From Chloroflexota bacterium (lineage in GTDB: Bacteria > Chloroflexota > UBA6077 > JACCZL01): 64,000 nt of DNA. The position numbers and the translations under genes are program-made. Below the pieces are notes generated by a model. That model saw only the letters and a program-made list of their open reading frames with translations. It was not told where the DNA came from and did no database searches. The stretch spans positions 107,612 through 171,611 of the forward strand of contig JADLFM010000173.1 of assembly GCA_020845495.1 (NCBI GenBank), in the 5' to 3' direction. Numbering within the stretch: position 1 is the first letter of the stretch; the number at the start of each line of letters is the position of its first letter. Of the stretch, positions 25,106 through 34,505 are shown one piece after another.

Positions 25106-28100
25106 ATGGCGGCGAGCATGAATCCAGCGACAACCACGACCGGTGAGGCGCCCGAGGCGAGCGGCGCGAACGGCCCCACGACCGAGGTGACGTTCCCTGT
25201 CACCGGCATGACCTGCGCCTCCTGCGTGCGGCGCATCGAGAAGCGCGTTGCGAAGGTGCCGGGCGTCCGTGACGTCGCGGTGAACCTGGCGACCGAGAAG
25301 GCCCGAGTGGCGTACGACCCATCGCTCGCCTCGCTCGACGATCTGGTAGAGGCCGTCGAGAAAGCCGGCTACGGGGTGGGCGAACTGCCAGAGCCAGGCG
25401 CCCCTGCCAGCGCGGCGGCGTCCCCGCTGACGAGTACCCTCGCCATGTCGGCGGACGCTCAGCCGGTCAGTGGGCCGGCCGAGGCGATCCTCCCCATCGA
25501 GGGGATGACGTGCGCGTCCTGCGTGCGGCGGATCGAGAAGGCGCTCGGCAAGGTCGAAGGAGTCCAGGAAGCAAACGTCAACCTGGCCACCGAGAGGGCG
25601 ACGGTCCTCTTCGATCCGTTCCTCGTCGGGCTGCCGCAGCTCAGCGCAGCCGTCGAGAAAGCTGGCTACAAGGTGGGGGAGATGCCGGACGAGGCGCCCT
25701 CACCCCCCCGCCCCCTCTCCCGCACGCGGGAGAGGGGGAGCGGTGCTGCCACCCTCGCGCGGGAGGGGGGGAGCGGTGCTGCCGCCCTGGCGCAGGAGGG
25801 GGGGAGCGGTGCTGCCGCCCTCGCGAAGGAGAGGGGGAGCGGTGCTGCCGCCCTCGCGCGTGCTGGCAGCCCCGCCCCCGGTACTGAGAGCCTCTTCGAC
25901 CACCCCGCCATCTCCCCTCTCCCGCGTGCGGGAGAGGGGCTGGGGGTGAGGGCGTCCTCCGGGCTGGGGGCGCTTCCAGAGGTGAGGGGGTCTGCTCGGT
26001 CGAAGGACGACGAGCGCGAGCGGGCACGTCAGCGCGAGATCGACGACCTGAAGCGGAAGTCGCTGATCAGCCTGGTCGTCGGGCTGGCGATGATGGCCAT
26101 CATGTACCTGCCGCTCGGCCTCGATATGATGCTCGTCGCGCCGCTCCTGCTGATCGCCGCGACGATCGTGCAGGTCTGGGCCGGCGCGACCTTCTACCGT
26201 GCGGCCTGGGCCGCGGCGAAGCATGGCGGCACCAACATGAACACGCTGGTCGCCGTGGGCACCAGCGTGGCGTACGCCTACAGCACGTTCGTCACCCTCT
26301 GGCCCACGCTGGCCGTTCGCTGGGGCTTCCCCTTCCACCTGTACTACGAGACAGCCGTCATCATCATCGCCCTGATCCTGATGGGGCGCTGGCTCGAAGC
26401 TCGCGCCAAGAAGCAGACTGGCGCCGCCATCAAGGCGCTGATGGGGCTCCAGGCGAAGACCGCGCGCGTCATCCGCAATGGCGTCGAGCAGGATATTCCG
26501 GTCGAGACGGTCCAGGTCGGCGATCTGGTGCGGGTGCGCCCTGGTGAGAAGGTGCCAGTCGACGGGGTCGTTCGCGAGGGCCGCTCGGCCCTGGACGAGA
26601 GCATGTTGACCGGCGAGAGTCTGCCGGTCGAGAAGGGCGCGGGCGATCCTGTCATCGGCGCGACGCTGAACACAACGGGCAGCCTCGTCTTCGAGGCCAC
26701 GAAGGTCGGGCGGGACACCACGCTCGCCCAGATCGTCCGCCTCGTCGAAGAGGCACAGGGCTCGAAGGCGCCGATTCAGCGCCTGGCCGACACGATCTCC
26801 GGCTACTTCGTGCCGGCCGTGCTGATCCTGGCGGCGCTGACCTTCGTGGGCTGGCTGCTGCTGGGTGGCACGTTGACCCAGGCGCTGACGGCGACCATCG
26901 CCGTGCTCATCATCGCCTGCCCGTGCGCGCTCGGGCTCGCCACGCCAACCGCGATCATGGTCGGCACCGGCAAGGCCGCCGAGCACGGCATCCTGATCCG
27001 GGGCGGCGAGGCGCTCGAACAGGCCCGCAAGATCACCGCGATCGTGCTGGACAAGACCGGCACGCTCACCCGCGGCAAGCCCGCCGTCACGGACGTCGTG
27101 GTGAGTGGCGAGTGGCGAGCCGCAAGCGGCGAAGGCGATCTGGCGCCTGTCGAGGCGCTCCTCCGGCTGGCAGCAGCGGCGGAGGTCGGCTCCGAGCATC
27201 CGCTCGGCGAGGCGATCGTCCAGCGCGCACACGAGCGCGAGTTATCGCTGCCTACCGCCGATGCGTTCGAGTCAGTGACGGGTCAGGGGATCCGCGCGCG
27301 GGTCGAGGGCCAGGACGTGCTGCTCGGCAACCAGAAGTTGCTGGTCGGGGCTGGCATCCCGACCGAAGCGCTCGCACAGGACGCGGCCCGGCTCGCAGGC
27401 AGCGGCGCAACGCCCATGTATGTGGCTGTCGACGGGCGCCTGGCCGGCATCATCGCGGTCGCCGACACGCTCAAGCCGGAGTCACGTGCGGCCGTTCAGC
27501 AGCTTCGGGCGCTTGGGCTGGACGTCTGGATGTTGACCGGCGACAACCGGGTCACTGCTGAGGCCATCGCGCACGAGGCCGGCATCGAGCGGGTGCTCGC
27601 CGAAGTACTCCCCGACCAGAAGGCGGAAACAATCCGCCGTCTCCAGGCCGAGGGGCTGGTGGTGGCGATGGTCGGGGATGGCATCAACGACGCCCCGGCG
27701 CTCGCCCGCGCCGACCTCGGCATCGCAATCGGGACCGGCACCGACGTGGCGATGGCCGCCTCGGATGTGACACTCATCGGCGGCGACCTGCGGAGCATCG
27801 TGACCGCCATCGCCCTCTCCCGCAAGACGGTCGGCGCGATCAAGCAGGGGCTGTTCTGGGCGTTCGCCTACAACGTGGTCCTGATCCCCGTCGCGATGGG
27901 CGCGCTCTACCCGCTCTTCAGCGTGCTGCTCGATCCTGTGCTCGCGGCAGCCGCGATGGCCATGTCGAGCGTAAGCGTCGTGACGAACGCCCTGCGCCTG
28001 CGTGGGTTCAAGCGCCCCGCGAGCGCCGAAGCGATCCTCCATCCACCGCTCGGGGAGCGAGTGCGCGAGTACGCCTATCTGGTTGGCATCGCACTCGTCG

Positions 28101-29059
28101 CCCTCGCAGTTGGCATCGCGGCGCTGCTGCTGGCCCAACCCGACCAAAGCGCGGCGATGGAGGCGCCGGCGGGCCAGCACGGCGACACGAGCGGTCACAT
28201 GAGCGGCCTGGCCAGTCGTCAGGCCGGTAGCCCGGCCAACCCGAGCGACCACGCCGACATTGCCGAGGGAGCCAGTATGGACACCCCCCTATCTCCGAAT
28301 GAGGCCGGCGTAGCCGTCGCGCTGGCGGCGCCGGCCGCGATCCAGCCGGACGTCTCCACCCGACTCGTCTACCGCCTGACCGACGCATCGGGCGCGCCGC
28401 TGAACGATATCGTGTTCAGCCATGAGCGCGAGGTTCACCTGATCTCAGTTCGTGAGGATCTCGGCGGCTTTCGCCACGTCCATCCCGAGCGGACCGGCGC
28501 GCCGGGCGAGTACGCCGTCGACCTGACGTTCCCAGGCGCTGGACGCTACCGGCTCTTCGCCGAGTTTCAGCGTGCCAACGGCCAGACGATCCTCACGCGT
28601 GACGAATTTCAGATCGGCAACGGTTCGCGGCCAGCGCACCTCGCCGAAGACCTGACTCCCAAGACTCTCGATCACGCCCGCGTGTCGCTGCTCGGCGCCA
28701 CAGACCTGCGGGCAGGCCAGGAGGTGCAGTTCTCATTTCACCTGGACGACCCTTCGACCGGCGCACCGGTCACGGACCTACAGCCGTACCTCGGCGCGCC
28801 GTCGCACGTCGTGATCCTGAGCCAGGACGGCGCTGAGTTCGCCCACACCCACGGCGAGGCGGCTCCGTCCGCGGGCGGGCACGCTCACGGCGGTAGCGAT
28901 GACCATGGGGCTGCATCGCCCACCGGCGCAGCAGCCTACGGCCCGGACATCGCATTCTCGTACAGCTTCCCCGCGCCCGGACTGTACAAGGTCTGGGGGC
29001 AGTTCCAGGCCCTCGACGGCCACGTCATGACGGCTGACTTTGTGGTCGCCGTCCGATAG
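25106..29059 (+). CDS. copA: Copper-exporting P1B-type ATPase with repeat insert and extra extracytoplasmic C-terminal domain
   Basis: A 1317-residue Cu(I) exporter, far longer than the usual 750-850. Two HMA domains carry GMTCASC (Cys37/Cys40 and Cys136/Cys139). Residues about 198-283 are a low-complexity insert made of two palindromic repeats and four 11-residue GSGAA-LA repeats. The pump core is intact: TGE at 502-504, CPC at 605-607, the phosphorylated Asp649 in DKTGT, and GDGIND at 857-862. After the normal last helix an extra span (about 990-1012) is followed by roughly 240 residues. That tail has beta-sandwich-like segments ([41 protein letters not shown]) and a His-rich stretch ([19 protein letters not shown]), resembling secreted YtkA/FixH-like metal-handling domains. 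The extra span would place it outside. It lies between csoR and copZ. Confidence 0.93.
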   Translation: MAASMNPATTTTGEAPEASGANGPTTEVTFPVTGMTCASCVRRIEKRVAKVPGVRDVAVNLATEKARVAYDPSLASLDDLVEAVEKAGYGVGELPEPGAPASAAASPLTSTLAMSADAQPVSGPAEAILPIEGMTCASCVRRIEKALGKVEGVQEANVNLATERATVLFDPFLVGLPQLSAAVEKAGYKVGEMPDEAPSPPRPLSRTRERGSGAATLAREGGSGAAALAQEGGSGAAALAKERGSGAAALARAGSPAPGTESLFDHPAISPLPRAGEGLGVRASSGLGALPEVRGSARSKDDERERARQREIDDLKRKSLISLVVGLAMMAIMYLPLGLDMMLVAPLLLIAATIVQVWAGATFYRAAWAAAKHGGTNMNTLVAVGTSVAYAYSTFVTLWPTLAVRWGFPFHLYYETAVIIIALILMGRWLEARAKKQTGAAIKALMGLQAKTARVIRNGVEQDIPVETVQVGDLVRVRPGEKVPVDGVVREGRSALDESMLTGESLPVEKGAGDPVIGATLNTTGSLVFEATKVGRDTTLAQIVRLVEEAQGSKAPIQRLADTISGYFVPAVLILAALTFVGWLLLGGTLTQALTATIAVLIIACPCALGLATPTAIMVGTGKAAEHGILIRGGEALEQARKITAIVLDKTGTLTRGKPAVTDVVVSGEWRAASGEGDLAPVEALLRLAAAAEVGSEHPLGEAIVQRAHERELSLPTADAFESVTGQGIRARVEGQDVLLGNQKLLVGAGIPTEALAQDAARLAGSGATPMYVAVDGRLAGIIAVADTLKPESRAAVQQLRALGLDVWMLTGDNRVTAEAIAHEAGIERVLAEVLPDQKAETIRRLQAEGLVVAMVGDGINDAPALARADLGIAIGTGTDVAMAASDVTLIGGDLRSIVTAIALSRKTVGAIKQGLFWAFAYNVVLIPVAMGALYPLFSVLLDPVLAAAAMAMSSVSVVTNALRLRGFKRPASAEAILHPPLGERVREYAYLVGIALVALAVGIAALLLAQPDQSAAMEAPAGQHGDTSGHMSGLASRQAGSPANPSDHADIAEGASMDTPLSPNEAGVAVALAAPAAIQPDVSTRLVYRLTDASGAPLNDIVFSHEREVHLISVREDLGGFRHVHPERTGAPGEYAVDLTFPGAGRYRLFAEFQRANGQTILTRDEFQIGNGSRPAHLAEDLTPKTLDHARVSLLGATDLRAGQEVQFSFHLDDPSTGAPVTDLQPYLGAPSHVVILSQDGAEFAHTHGEAAPSAGGHAHGGSDDHGAASPTGAAAYGPDIAFSYSFPAPGLYKVWGQFQALDGHVMTADFVVAVR
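25697..25738. repeat. C-rich palindromic repeat inside copA (copy 2)
   Basis: CCCTCACCCCCCCGCC leads into CCCCTCTCCCG, loop CACG, CGGGAGAGGGG: a perfect 11-bp stem. Same family as the intergenic copy at 18192, here read in frame as part of the CopA linker. Confidence 0.8.
25736..25867 (+). repeat. Four tandem 33-nt units inside copA
   Basis: Four 33-nt units encode the 11-residue repeats [33 protein letters not shown] and [11 protein letters not shown] (CopA residues 211-254). The unit length keeps the frame, and each unit's edge resembles the GGGAGAGGGGGAG arm of the palindrome, so the array probably grew from it. Confidence 0.85.
25914..25954. repeat. C-rich palindromic repeat inside copA, inverted (copy 3)
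   Basis: CCCCTCTCCCGC-GT-GCGGGAGAGGGG forms a perfect 12-bp stem followed by CTGGGGGTGAGGGCG. The flank is the reverse complement of that of copy 2, so the two copies bracket the tandem array in opposite orientation. Confidence 0.8.
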
Positions 29060-29094
29060 CCAGCCACCCCCACAGCATGCCCATGGAGGCTCTT

Positions 29095-29310
29095 ATGGCA
29101 ACCGCGATCCTCAATGTTCCGACCATCTCGTGCGGGCACTGCCAGATGACCATCACCGAGGCGCTCCAGCCGCTGCCGGGCGTCACGAGCGTCAACGTCG
29201 ACATCCCGACGAAGAAGGTGCAGGTGGTGTACGACCCGGCCACGACCGGCGTGGACACCTTCAAGGAGACGCTGGCGGAGGAGGACTACCCGGTCGAGTC
29301 GGTCGAGTAG
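29095..29310 (+). CDS. copZ: Copper chaperone (single HMA domain)
   Basis: A 71-residue heavy-metal-associated domain that carries Cu(I) in the cytoplasm to the HMA domains of CopA. The binding motif is in the first loop (VPTISCGHCQMTI), followed by the beta-alpha-beta pattern LPGVTSVNVDIPTKKVQVVYD and a C-terminal helix and strand (FKETLAEEDYPVESVE). The motif is SCGHC rather than the TCASC of the CopA domains. ATG at 29095 follows GGAGG with 5-nt spacing. It lies 35 nt after copA and before a 16-bp hairpin, so it is the last gene of the copper operon. Confidence 0.93.
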   Translation: MATAILNVPTISCGHCQMTITEALQPLPGVTSVNVDIPTKKVQVVYDPATTGVDTFKETLAEEDYPVESVE

Positions 29311-29450
29311 CGTAGGGGGTGGCGTCGGCCCTCGGCCGTCGCACTTCGACGCCCGTAGGCCACGCGCTGTGCATCCCACACCCGTGCATCCAGCGTGTCG
29401 TGTTCGTTGCGGCGCACTGGATATGCGGCTCGAACCCTTCATGGCTACCG

Positions 29451-29489
29451 TGCCAGGGCGGCTCGCAGGCTACGCGAGCCGCCCTGGCA
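29451..29489 (+). terminator. Terminator-like hairpin ending the copper operon
   Basis: A perfect 16-bp stem, TGCCAGGGCGGCTCGC (29451-29466) with its complement at 29474-29489, and a 7-nt loop, 140 nt after copZ. No U-run follows; the call rests on stability and position. Confidence 0.6.
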
Positions 29490-29590
29490 CGCCCTCTGCC
29501 CCAACAGCGCGTGACCGAGCGATCGACGGGGCTCGGCCGCGGCGGCTCAGACCCGGCGACGCGGGCGCTACCACGAACTCAGGAGGAAGC

Positions 29591-29893
29591 ATGGCCGACA
29601 ATGAGCGCGTCCTCGTCGGCATGCGGGTGGTCGGCTCGGATGGTCAGGACGTCGGGATCGTGACGGAGATTCGGCGCACTGATTTCCGGGTCGGCCGCGA
29701 CCTGCTGCACGACATCTACGTCCCGTCCGCGATCGTGCAGGAGGTCCACGGGCGGGTGAAGCTGACCTGTCCGGCGGCGGAAGTTCACAATGAAAGCTGG
29801 GACTGCCCCGACGCCGACATCGACCGGATCGCCACCGGCGCCCACGACACCCGGATCCGGCCCGCGCCGCGCAGCACCCCGCCCGGCGTCTGA
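29591..29893 (+). CDS. DUF2171 protein (PRC-barrel-like)
   Basis: A 100-residue small protein of the DUF2171 type. The N-terminal 60 residues form a compact beta-fold with the family phrase VGMRVVGSDGQDVGIVTEIR, then DFRVGRDLLHDIYVP and VQEVHGRVKLTCPAAEV. The last 25 residues are Pro/Arg-rich and probably disordered. Proteins of this group are common in Chloroflexota and Deinococcota, often near stress genes; their function is unknown. ATG at 29591 has a strong AGGAGGAAGC site. It lies just past the copper operon terminator, so it is probably transcribed separately. Confidence 0.85.
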   Translation: MADNERVLVGMRVVGSDGQDVGIVTEIRRTDFRVGRDLLHDIYVPSAIVQEVHGRVKLTCPAAEVHNESWDCPDADIDRIATGAHDTRIRPAPRSTPPGV

Positions 29894-29986
29894 CCGCCGC
29901 ACGATCCTCGTCTGGCTCGCTCGGCGACGAACCGCTCAGCCGCGCTCGCAGGCGAGCACACGACGGCGGCTGCTATCGGACTGCCA

Positions 29987-30216
29987 TCAGACGGCGGCGT
30001 GCTTCCGTACGCGCAGGACGTACTCGCCCGACGCCGGTTCTGCCTGACCCGCCAGAAGCGTTTCGATGACGACGGTGCGGCCATCGGGGGTCATGAACGC
30101 GATCTCACACGCTGTGCCGTCACCATGTACGGACACGGCCGCCCCGCTATCCCGCTATCGCCTGCGATGAGCCCATAGGCAGGCACGTCCTGACGCAGAG
30201 CGGCAAGCTCGAGCAT
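29987..30216 (-). pseudogene. DUF4926 gene broken by an 8-bp tandem duplication
   Basis: From ATG at 30216 the frame reads MLELAALRQDVPAYGLIAGD, the typical DUF4926 opening (a hydrophobic helix, then 'YGL-AGD-G'). The frame then breaks. In another frame the fold continues as AVSVHGDGTACEIAFMTPDG and RTVVIETLLAG, ending at a stop at 29987-29989. At the break the + strand has CCGCTATC twice in a row (30144-30159). Removing one copy joins the two halves as AGDSG-AAVSVHGDG, which fits the family exactly and leaves 73 codons. DUF4926 proteins are small, of unknown role and often sit in toxin-antitoxin-like pairs. The mutation looks recent because both halves are well preserved; a sequencing error is the main alternative. 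Confidence 0.75.
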
Positions 30217-30341
30217 GCGAAGCCTCGGGCAGCTCACAGGATCTCCATCAGGCCGGGTAGGCCGTGACGAAAGAGAGCAGCGGCTGAGAAGGAGCATGTC
30301 GCGGCCAGGTAGCGGACGGGCGCGATGATTGGATAATGGCA

Positions 30342-30387
30342 GAGCGGGCCACCCCCTCGGCGCTCTCGCCCAGGAGATGGCCCGCTC
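30342..30387 (-). terminator. Hairpin after the transketolase gene
   Basis: GAGCGGGCCA (30342-30351) and TGGCCCGCTC (30378-30387) form a perfect 10-bp stem 32 nt beyond the transketolase stop. The loop is long (26 nt) and there is only a weak T-rich stretch after it on the minus strand. Confidence 0.35.
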
Positions 30388-30418
30388 GCTTCAAGTGCGT
30401 CGACTGGAGTACCGAGTG

Positions 30419-32335
30419 TCAGTGGCGCTCGAGCGCTCCCGCGATCGTCTCGGCCAGGCTCGCGGCGTCGAGGCCGTGGTGCTGAAGCACCTCGTCGTTG
30501 GTGCCACAGGCCGGGATCTCGGTGACGCCAACCTGCACGGCACGCGGGGGTTTCGCCAGTCCGAGCTGCGCTACCTGGCTCAGCAGGTACTCGCCTTGAC
30601 CCCCATGTACGAAGTGATTGTCGAGCGTGAACAGGAGCGGGTAGCCGTCCACCGTCTCCCGCAGCCAGGCCGGATCGGCCTGATTCAGCCAGGGCAGGTT
30701 CACGACCTTCAGCCCGATGCCGCGCTCGCGGAGCCGCCGCGCCGCCTCGTACGCCTGAGGTAGCAAGACCGGGCCATACCCGATCAGGACGGCATCCTGA
30801 CCCTCGGTCAGCGCGACGCCCTTCCCCTCCTCCAGCCGGTAGCCGGCCGGTAGCTCGTAGGGGATCTGGCAGGGGATCGAGACAAGCCGCAGGTACGCCG
30901 ACCCCGATGCCCGGGTCAGCACGTACTCGGTCGCCATCGCCGTCTCGGCCTCGCAGGACGCTTCCAGCAGTACCATGCCCGGCATCGCCCCAAGCGCCGA
31001 GATGTCGCGCACGCACTGGTGGGAGTGGCCGGGGCCGCCCGGCACGAGGCCGGCCAGCGAGCCGACGTATACCACCTTGGTGCGCTCGGTCGTCTGGTTG
31101 TAGATCTGCTCGTTCGGGCGGGGCGAGAGGAAGCAAGCGAACGAGTGACAGACCGGCAGCATCCCGGCGAGCGCCAGCCCACTCGCCTGCGACACCATGT
31201 CCTGCTCGGCGATGCCACACTCGATGAAGCGATCCGTGAAGCGCCCCTCGAACTCCAGCAGGCCGGTGTCGAGCACGAGGTCCGCGTCAAGTGCCACGAT
31301 CCGCTTGTCACGGGCGGCGCACTCGACTAGCGTCTTCGCGTACACCGGCACCATTCTCTGGACGTTCATCGGCGCCACCCGCTCGGGGAACGGCTCCCGC
31401 TCCAGTCGCAGCGGGGGGGCGCCGGCCTCGCGGAGCAGTCGATTCGCCGTCTCGATCAACTCATCGGCCATCTTCTCGTGGACGTCTGGGGCCGGCGCAC
31501 CGCTGTGAAACTTGTAGAGGCGGTCGGTCGGGGCCATCGCCGTGTGCTCGGCGAACGAGACGCCCTTCCCCTTGATCGTGTCGGCGATGATGATCTTGGG
31601 CTTGCTCTTGCCCTCGGCGCGGACGGTCGCCAGCGCCCGCCGAAGGTCGTTCAGGTCATGCCCATCGCACCGCGCGACCGCCCAGCCGTACGCCCGCAGC
31701 TTCCCTTCGAGGTCACCCAGACTGCTGACCTTCTCGACGAGCCAGTCCGACTGCACCTTGTTGTGGTCGATGATGACCGTGATCTCGTGGAGGCCGTGGT
31801 TCACCGCGCCCGGCAGGGACTCCCAGAACTGGCCCTCCTGAAGCTCGCCGTCGCCGGTCAGCACGTAGACCTCGCCTTCGCGCCCCTGGAGCCGGTGCGC
31901 CTGAACCATCCCCTTCGCCTTGGAGATGCCCATGCCGAGCGAGCCGGTGTTCGCCGCCATGTTCGGCGTGCCCACGTCCGGGTGCCCCGGCAGCCCGCCA
32001 AGCCGGCGCAGGGTGTGAATGCTCTCGAACGGCAGGCGCCCGAGCCCGATCAGCACCGAGTACAGGGCCGGGACGTCGTGGCCCTTGGAGCTAAAGTAGA
32101 CATCCTGGGGAGCGTTGGGGTCGTTCGACGTCCGAAGCTCTTCGAGATGGAGCCAGGACACGATGTCCAGCGAACTGAAGCTGGTGCCGATGTGCCCGGA
32201 GCCGGCCTTGCCAATCGCATAGAGGGTGTTGATCCGGCAGGCGGCGGCGAAGATGGCGGCGCGCTCGACGGGGTCGACCTGGAGGGTGCGAATGCGCTCC
32301 AACTCGGCGGCCGGAACGTAGACGAGATCGGTCAT
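30419..32335 (-). CDS. Transketolase (single-chain, sugar-cluster type)
   Basis: A 638-residue thiamine-diphosphate enzyme that moves two-carbon ketol units between sugars. The N-terminal half binds ThDP: KAGSGHIGTSFSSLDIV, SLGMGISKAKGM, and the GDGELQEGQFWESLPGAVNH motif with NKVQSD. The middle Pyr domain has the catalytic Glu region (FIECGIAEQDMVSQASGLAL) and CHSFACFL. The C-terminal domain is complete (NHFVHGGQGEYLLSQVAQLG). It is the last gene of a minus-strand set neuB - SDR - cytidylyltransferase - transketolase, which suggests a dedicated role in making an unusual sugar rather than central metabolism. ATG at 32335 has AAGGA upstream; a GTG at 32353 is possible. Confidence 0.88.
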   Translation of the reverse strand: MTDLVYVPAAELERIRTLQVDPVERAAIFAAACRINTLYAIGKAGSGHIGTSFSSLDIVSWLHLEELRTSNDPNAPQDVYFSSKGHDVPALYSVLIGLGRLPFESIHTLRRLGGLPGHPDVGTPNMAANTGSLGMGISKAKGMVQAHRLQGREGEVYVLTGDGELQEGQFWESLPGAVNHGLHEITVIIDHNKVQSDWLVEKVSSLGDLEGKLRAYGWAVARCDGHDLNDLRRALATVRAEGKSKPKIIIADTIKGKGVSFAEHTAMAPTDRLYKFHSGAPAPDVHEKMADELIETANRLLREAGAPPLRLEREPFPERVAPMNVQRMVPVYAKTLVECAARDKRIVALDADLVLDTGLLEFEGRFTDRFIECGIAEQDMVSQASGLALAGMLPVCHSFACFLSPRPNEQIYNQTTERTKVVYVGSLAGLVPGGPGHSHQCVRDISALGAMPGMVLLEASCEAETAMATEYVLTRASGSAYLRLVSIPCQIPYELPAGYRLEEGKGVALTEGQDAVLIGYGPVLLPQAYEAARRLRERGIGLKVVNLPWLNQADPAWLRETVDGYPLLFTLDNHFVHGGQGEYLLSQVAQLGLAKPPRAVQVGVTEIPACGTNDEVLQHHGLDAASLAETIAGALERH

Positions 32336-32476
32336 CAATGAAGTCCTTGTCACACGTGCGTCTCAGTGCGAGTCGCGAGAGTCTATCAGGTACGCGTTTC
32401 GACACGGCCGAGAGCTCCGTCACGGCGAGGAGCGATGCGCAGCAGGTAAGCATGGGTGAGGTGGCTGGCTCAGGCG

Positions 32477-32518
32477 GGCCATCCTGAGCCGGCCATCCTG
32501 AGCCGTCCATCCTGAGCC
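32477..32518. repeat. Three 14-nt tandem units upstream of the transketolase gene
   Basis: GGCCATCCTGAGCC at 32477-32490 and 32491-32504, then GTCCATCCTGAGCC at 32505-32518, in the 263-nt gap between the transketolase and cytidylyltransferase genes. No gene is seen in that gap. Confidence 0.8.
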
Positions 32519-32598
32519 GGCCACACCGTGCCTGCACCAGTCAGAAGGGCGCGGAGCGCAGCCGTGGCGGCGTGCTCCCGCGCCAGCGCGACACCCGC

Positions 32599-33372
32599 TC
32601 AGAGTTCCAGCGGCCGGGGGTAGGGCGGCACCGAGATCGGCGGAAGCGTCGCCTCGCCGTTCTCCAGCATGTACTCGGCGTAGATCCAGTCCGCCACGTC
32701 GTTGACGTCGTAGCCCTCGTCACCCTCGGTCAGGAAGGGCACGTAGCTGTTCCCAGCAATGGTCCGATCCTGGAAGATCACCCGCGACCACGCGATCTCC
32801 AGGCTGGCGTTCTGGACGTACACCTCGGGCAGCGACGGGTACTGACTGCTGTGCCACGGCTGCTCCTTCGGCCCGATCGGCAGGAGCGGGAACATCCGCT
32901 GCCCCCGCACCACCCACATCTTGGCGGGATGCTGCTTGCACTTCTCGACGGCTCGCAGCGAGTCGACACCCTCTTCGGCCAGGAAGGTCTCCCAGGCGCG
33001 GCGTATCGTAGCCGCCTTGCGGAAGGGGCTGGTCGGACGAAGGATGGAGAAGCAGTCGTAGCCCTTGCCCTCGTCGCGGAGCCGTTTCAGCGTGTACTCG
33101 ATCCACTCGACGTCGGGGGAGCGGTCGCCGGCGTACTCGTCCGGTCGGAGGAACGGCACCGACGCGCCGTAGTGGCGGGCGATGTCGGCGAAGTGCTCCG
33201 AGTCTGTGGAGACGATGACATCATTGAAGACGCCACTGTCGCGGGCTGCCGCGATGGTGTAGGCGATGACCGGGTGCCCGCCCAGCAGACGGATGTTCTT
33301 GTTCTTGACGCGCTTCGACCCGGCCCTGGCCGGGATCAAACCGACGATGCTCGGCGTACGCTCGCGTGCCAT
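32599..33372 (-). CDS. Acylneuraminate cytidylyltransferase family protein (CMP-sugar synthetase)
   Basis: A 257-residue nucleotidyltransferase that couples CMP to a keto sugar acid from CTP. The N-terminal Rossmann-like signature is VGLIPARAGSKRVKNKNIRLLGGHPVIAYTI in general form (nucleotide loop ARAGSKRVKNKN). It continues with FNDVIVSTDSEHFADIARHY, the YAGDRSPDVEWIEY block and ILRPTSPFRKAATIRRAWE, all typical of NeuA/PseF/LegF. The C-terminal region EGDEGYDVNDVADWIYAEYML matches the family's last helix. It lies downstream of neuB and an SDR gene in the same direction, so the substrate is probably the 3-deoxy-ulosonic acid made by NeuB. The exact sugar is unknown. Confidence 0.9.
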   Translation of the reverse strand: MARERTPSIVGLIPARAGSKRVKNKNIRLLGGHPVIAYTIAAARDSGVFNDVIVSTDSEHFADIARHYGASVPFLRPDEYAGDRSPDVEWIEYTLKRLRDEGKGYDCFSILRPTSPFRKAATIRRAWETFLAEEGVDSLRAVEKCKQHPAKMWVVRGQRMFPLLPIGPKEQPWHSSQYPSLPEVYVQNASLEIAWSRVIFQDRTIAGNSYVPFLTEGDEGYDVNDVADWIYAEYMLENGEATLPPISVPPYPRPLEL

Positions 33373-33659
33373 GAGAGTGCGCTCCAGTTTTCAGCTATCA
33401 GTGGTCTGTTCTCGGGAGAGAGCGGCCATCGGCAAAGAGTAGCGAGTCGAGCGTGGCGAGTCGAGGGGGGCGCGTCGAACGTGGGGGCGATAAGGGAGGA
33501 GGCGCGTATCCTGTGTGGAGAGTACGGACATCATATTCGCCCGCTCAAGACGCATACGCACGGCCTTGATGCCTGATGGCGCTCCGCGGCCGCCCTCGCC
33601 GCGTTCAACCCGCTACTCCCGACTGACACCAGAGAACTAACCGCTGACCGTTCGTGCGC

Positions 33660-34505
33660 TCACCAGACCGTGATGCCGCCGTCGACCTGGAGGTTGGTGC
33701 CGGTCACGTAGGCCGAGGCGTCCGACGCCAGGAACACGAGCGGCCCGACGAGGTCCGCATCCACGGCCATGCGCCGCAGGGGGATCTTCTCGCAGAGCTT
33801 CCGCTTGAACTCGTCGTCCTGCCCGCCGAGCACCCCGCCGGGCGAGAGCGCGTTGACTCGCACGCCGCGCGGCCCCCAGAACGCCGCGAGGTATTTCGTC
33901 AGGTTCAAAATCGCGGCCTTCGAGGCACCGTAGGCCGGCGGCTTCAGGAAAGGTGGATCGAACGGCAGGTGCTCGTAGAGGCGCTGATCCGGCGAGATGA
34001 CCGCGTACATCGAGCCGATGTTGACGATCGCGCCCCGCCCGGCCTCGGCCATCGCCGTCCCGAACACCTGGCAGACTTGAAACGTGCCGAACGTGTTCAC
34101 ATCCAGCACCCGCCGGAAGACGTCCGCCGGAATCTCGTCGAGTTGGTACTGGGGCGCGTCCGTGTTCGGCGGCTGGTCGATGCCAGCGTTGTTGACCAGC
34201 ACGTGCGGCACGCCCAGGTCGCGCACGATCGCGTCCTGCGCCGCGTCCAGATCCGCCCGCTCGCGAACGTCGGCGCGGTAGAGCGCCAGCCGCTCCGGGC
34301 CGGCCGCCTCGCGCAGGGCGGTGAACGCCTCGGAGATTGGCGCGGCGGCAAGGTCGACGCCGGCGACGGTCGCGCCGGCGTCGAGCAGCCCGCCAATCCA
34401 GATCGGCCCGAGCTTGCCGAGCGCGCCGGTGACGACGGCGACCCGCCCGGCGAGTGGGCGCCCTTCGCTCACCGTTCGGCGCTCGGAAGAGGTTCGATCG
34501 CTCAC
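33660..34505 (-). CDS. SDR-family oxidoreductase of the nonulosonate cluster
   Basis: A 281-residue short-chain dehydrogenase. The NAD(P)-binding glycine motif is VAVVTGALGKLGPIW, with an acidic residue after strand 2 (VAGVDLAAAP) that favours NAD. NNAGIDQPP follows, then the catalytic set: Ser in IVNIGSMYAV, Tyr and Lys in PAYGASKAAIL. The C-terminus is canonical (DASAYVTGTNLQVDGGITVW). Its GTG start overlaps the neuB stop by 4 nt (GTGA), so translation is coupled. PtmA-like SDRs accompany legionaminate and sialate genes elsewhere; a similar oxidation or reduction step is likely here, substrate unknown. Confidence 0.87.
   Translation of the reverse strand: MSDRTSSERRTVSEGRPLAGRVAVVTGALGKLGPIWIGGLLDAGATVAGVDLAAAPISEAFTALREAAGPERLALYRADVRERADLDAAQDAIVRDLGVPHVLVNNAGIDQPPNTDAPQYQLDEIPADVFRRVLDVNTFGTFQVCQVFGTAMAEAGRGAIVNIGSMYAVISPDQRLYEHLPFDPPFLKPPAYGASKAAILNLTKYLAAFWGPRGVRVNALSPGGVLGGQDDEFKRKLCEKIPLRRMAVDADLVGPLVFLASDASAYVTGTNLQVDGGITVW

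Noticed and set aside
25697..25954. Possible CRISPR array in copA
   Set aside because: The 33-nt units are contiguous without unique spacers and are in frame, so this is a coding tandem repeat.
25700..27232. Long open frame on the minus strand opposite copA
   Set aside because: It mirrors the strongly coding copA frame, and its composition (Asp/Arg/His-rich, low complexity) is a by-product of GC-rich codons.
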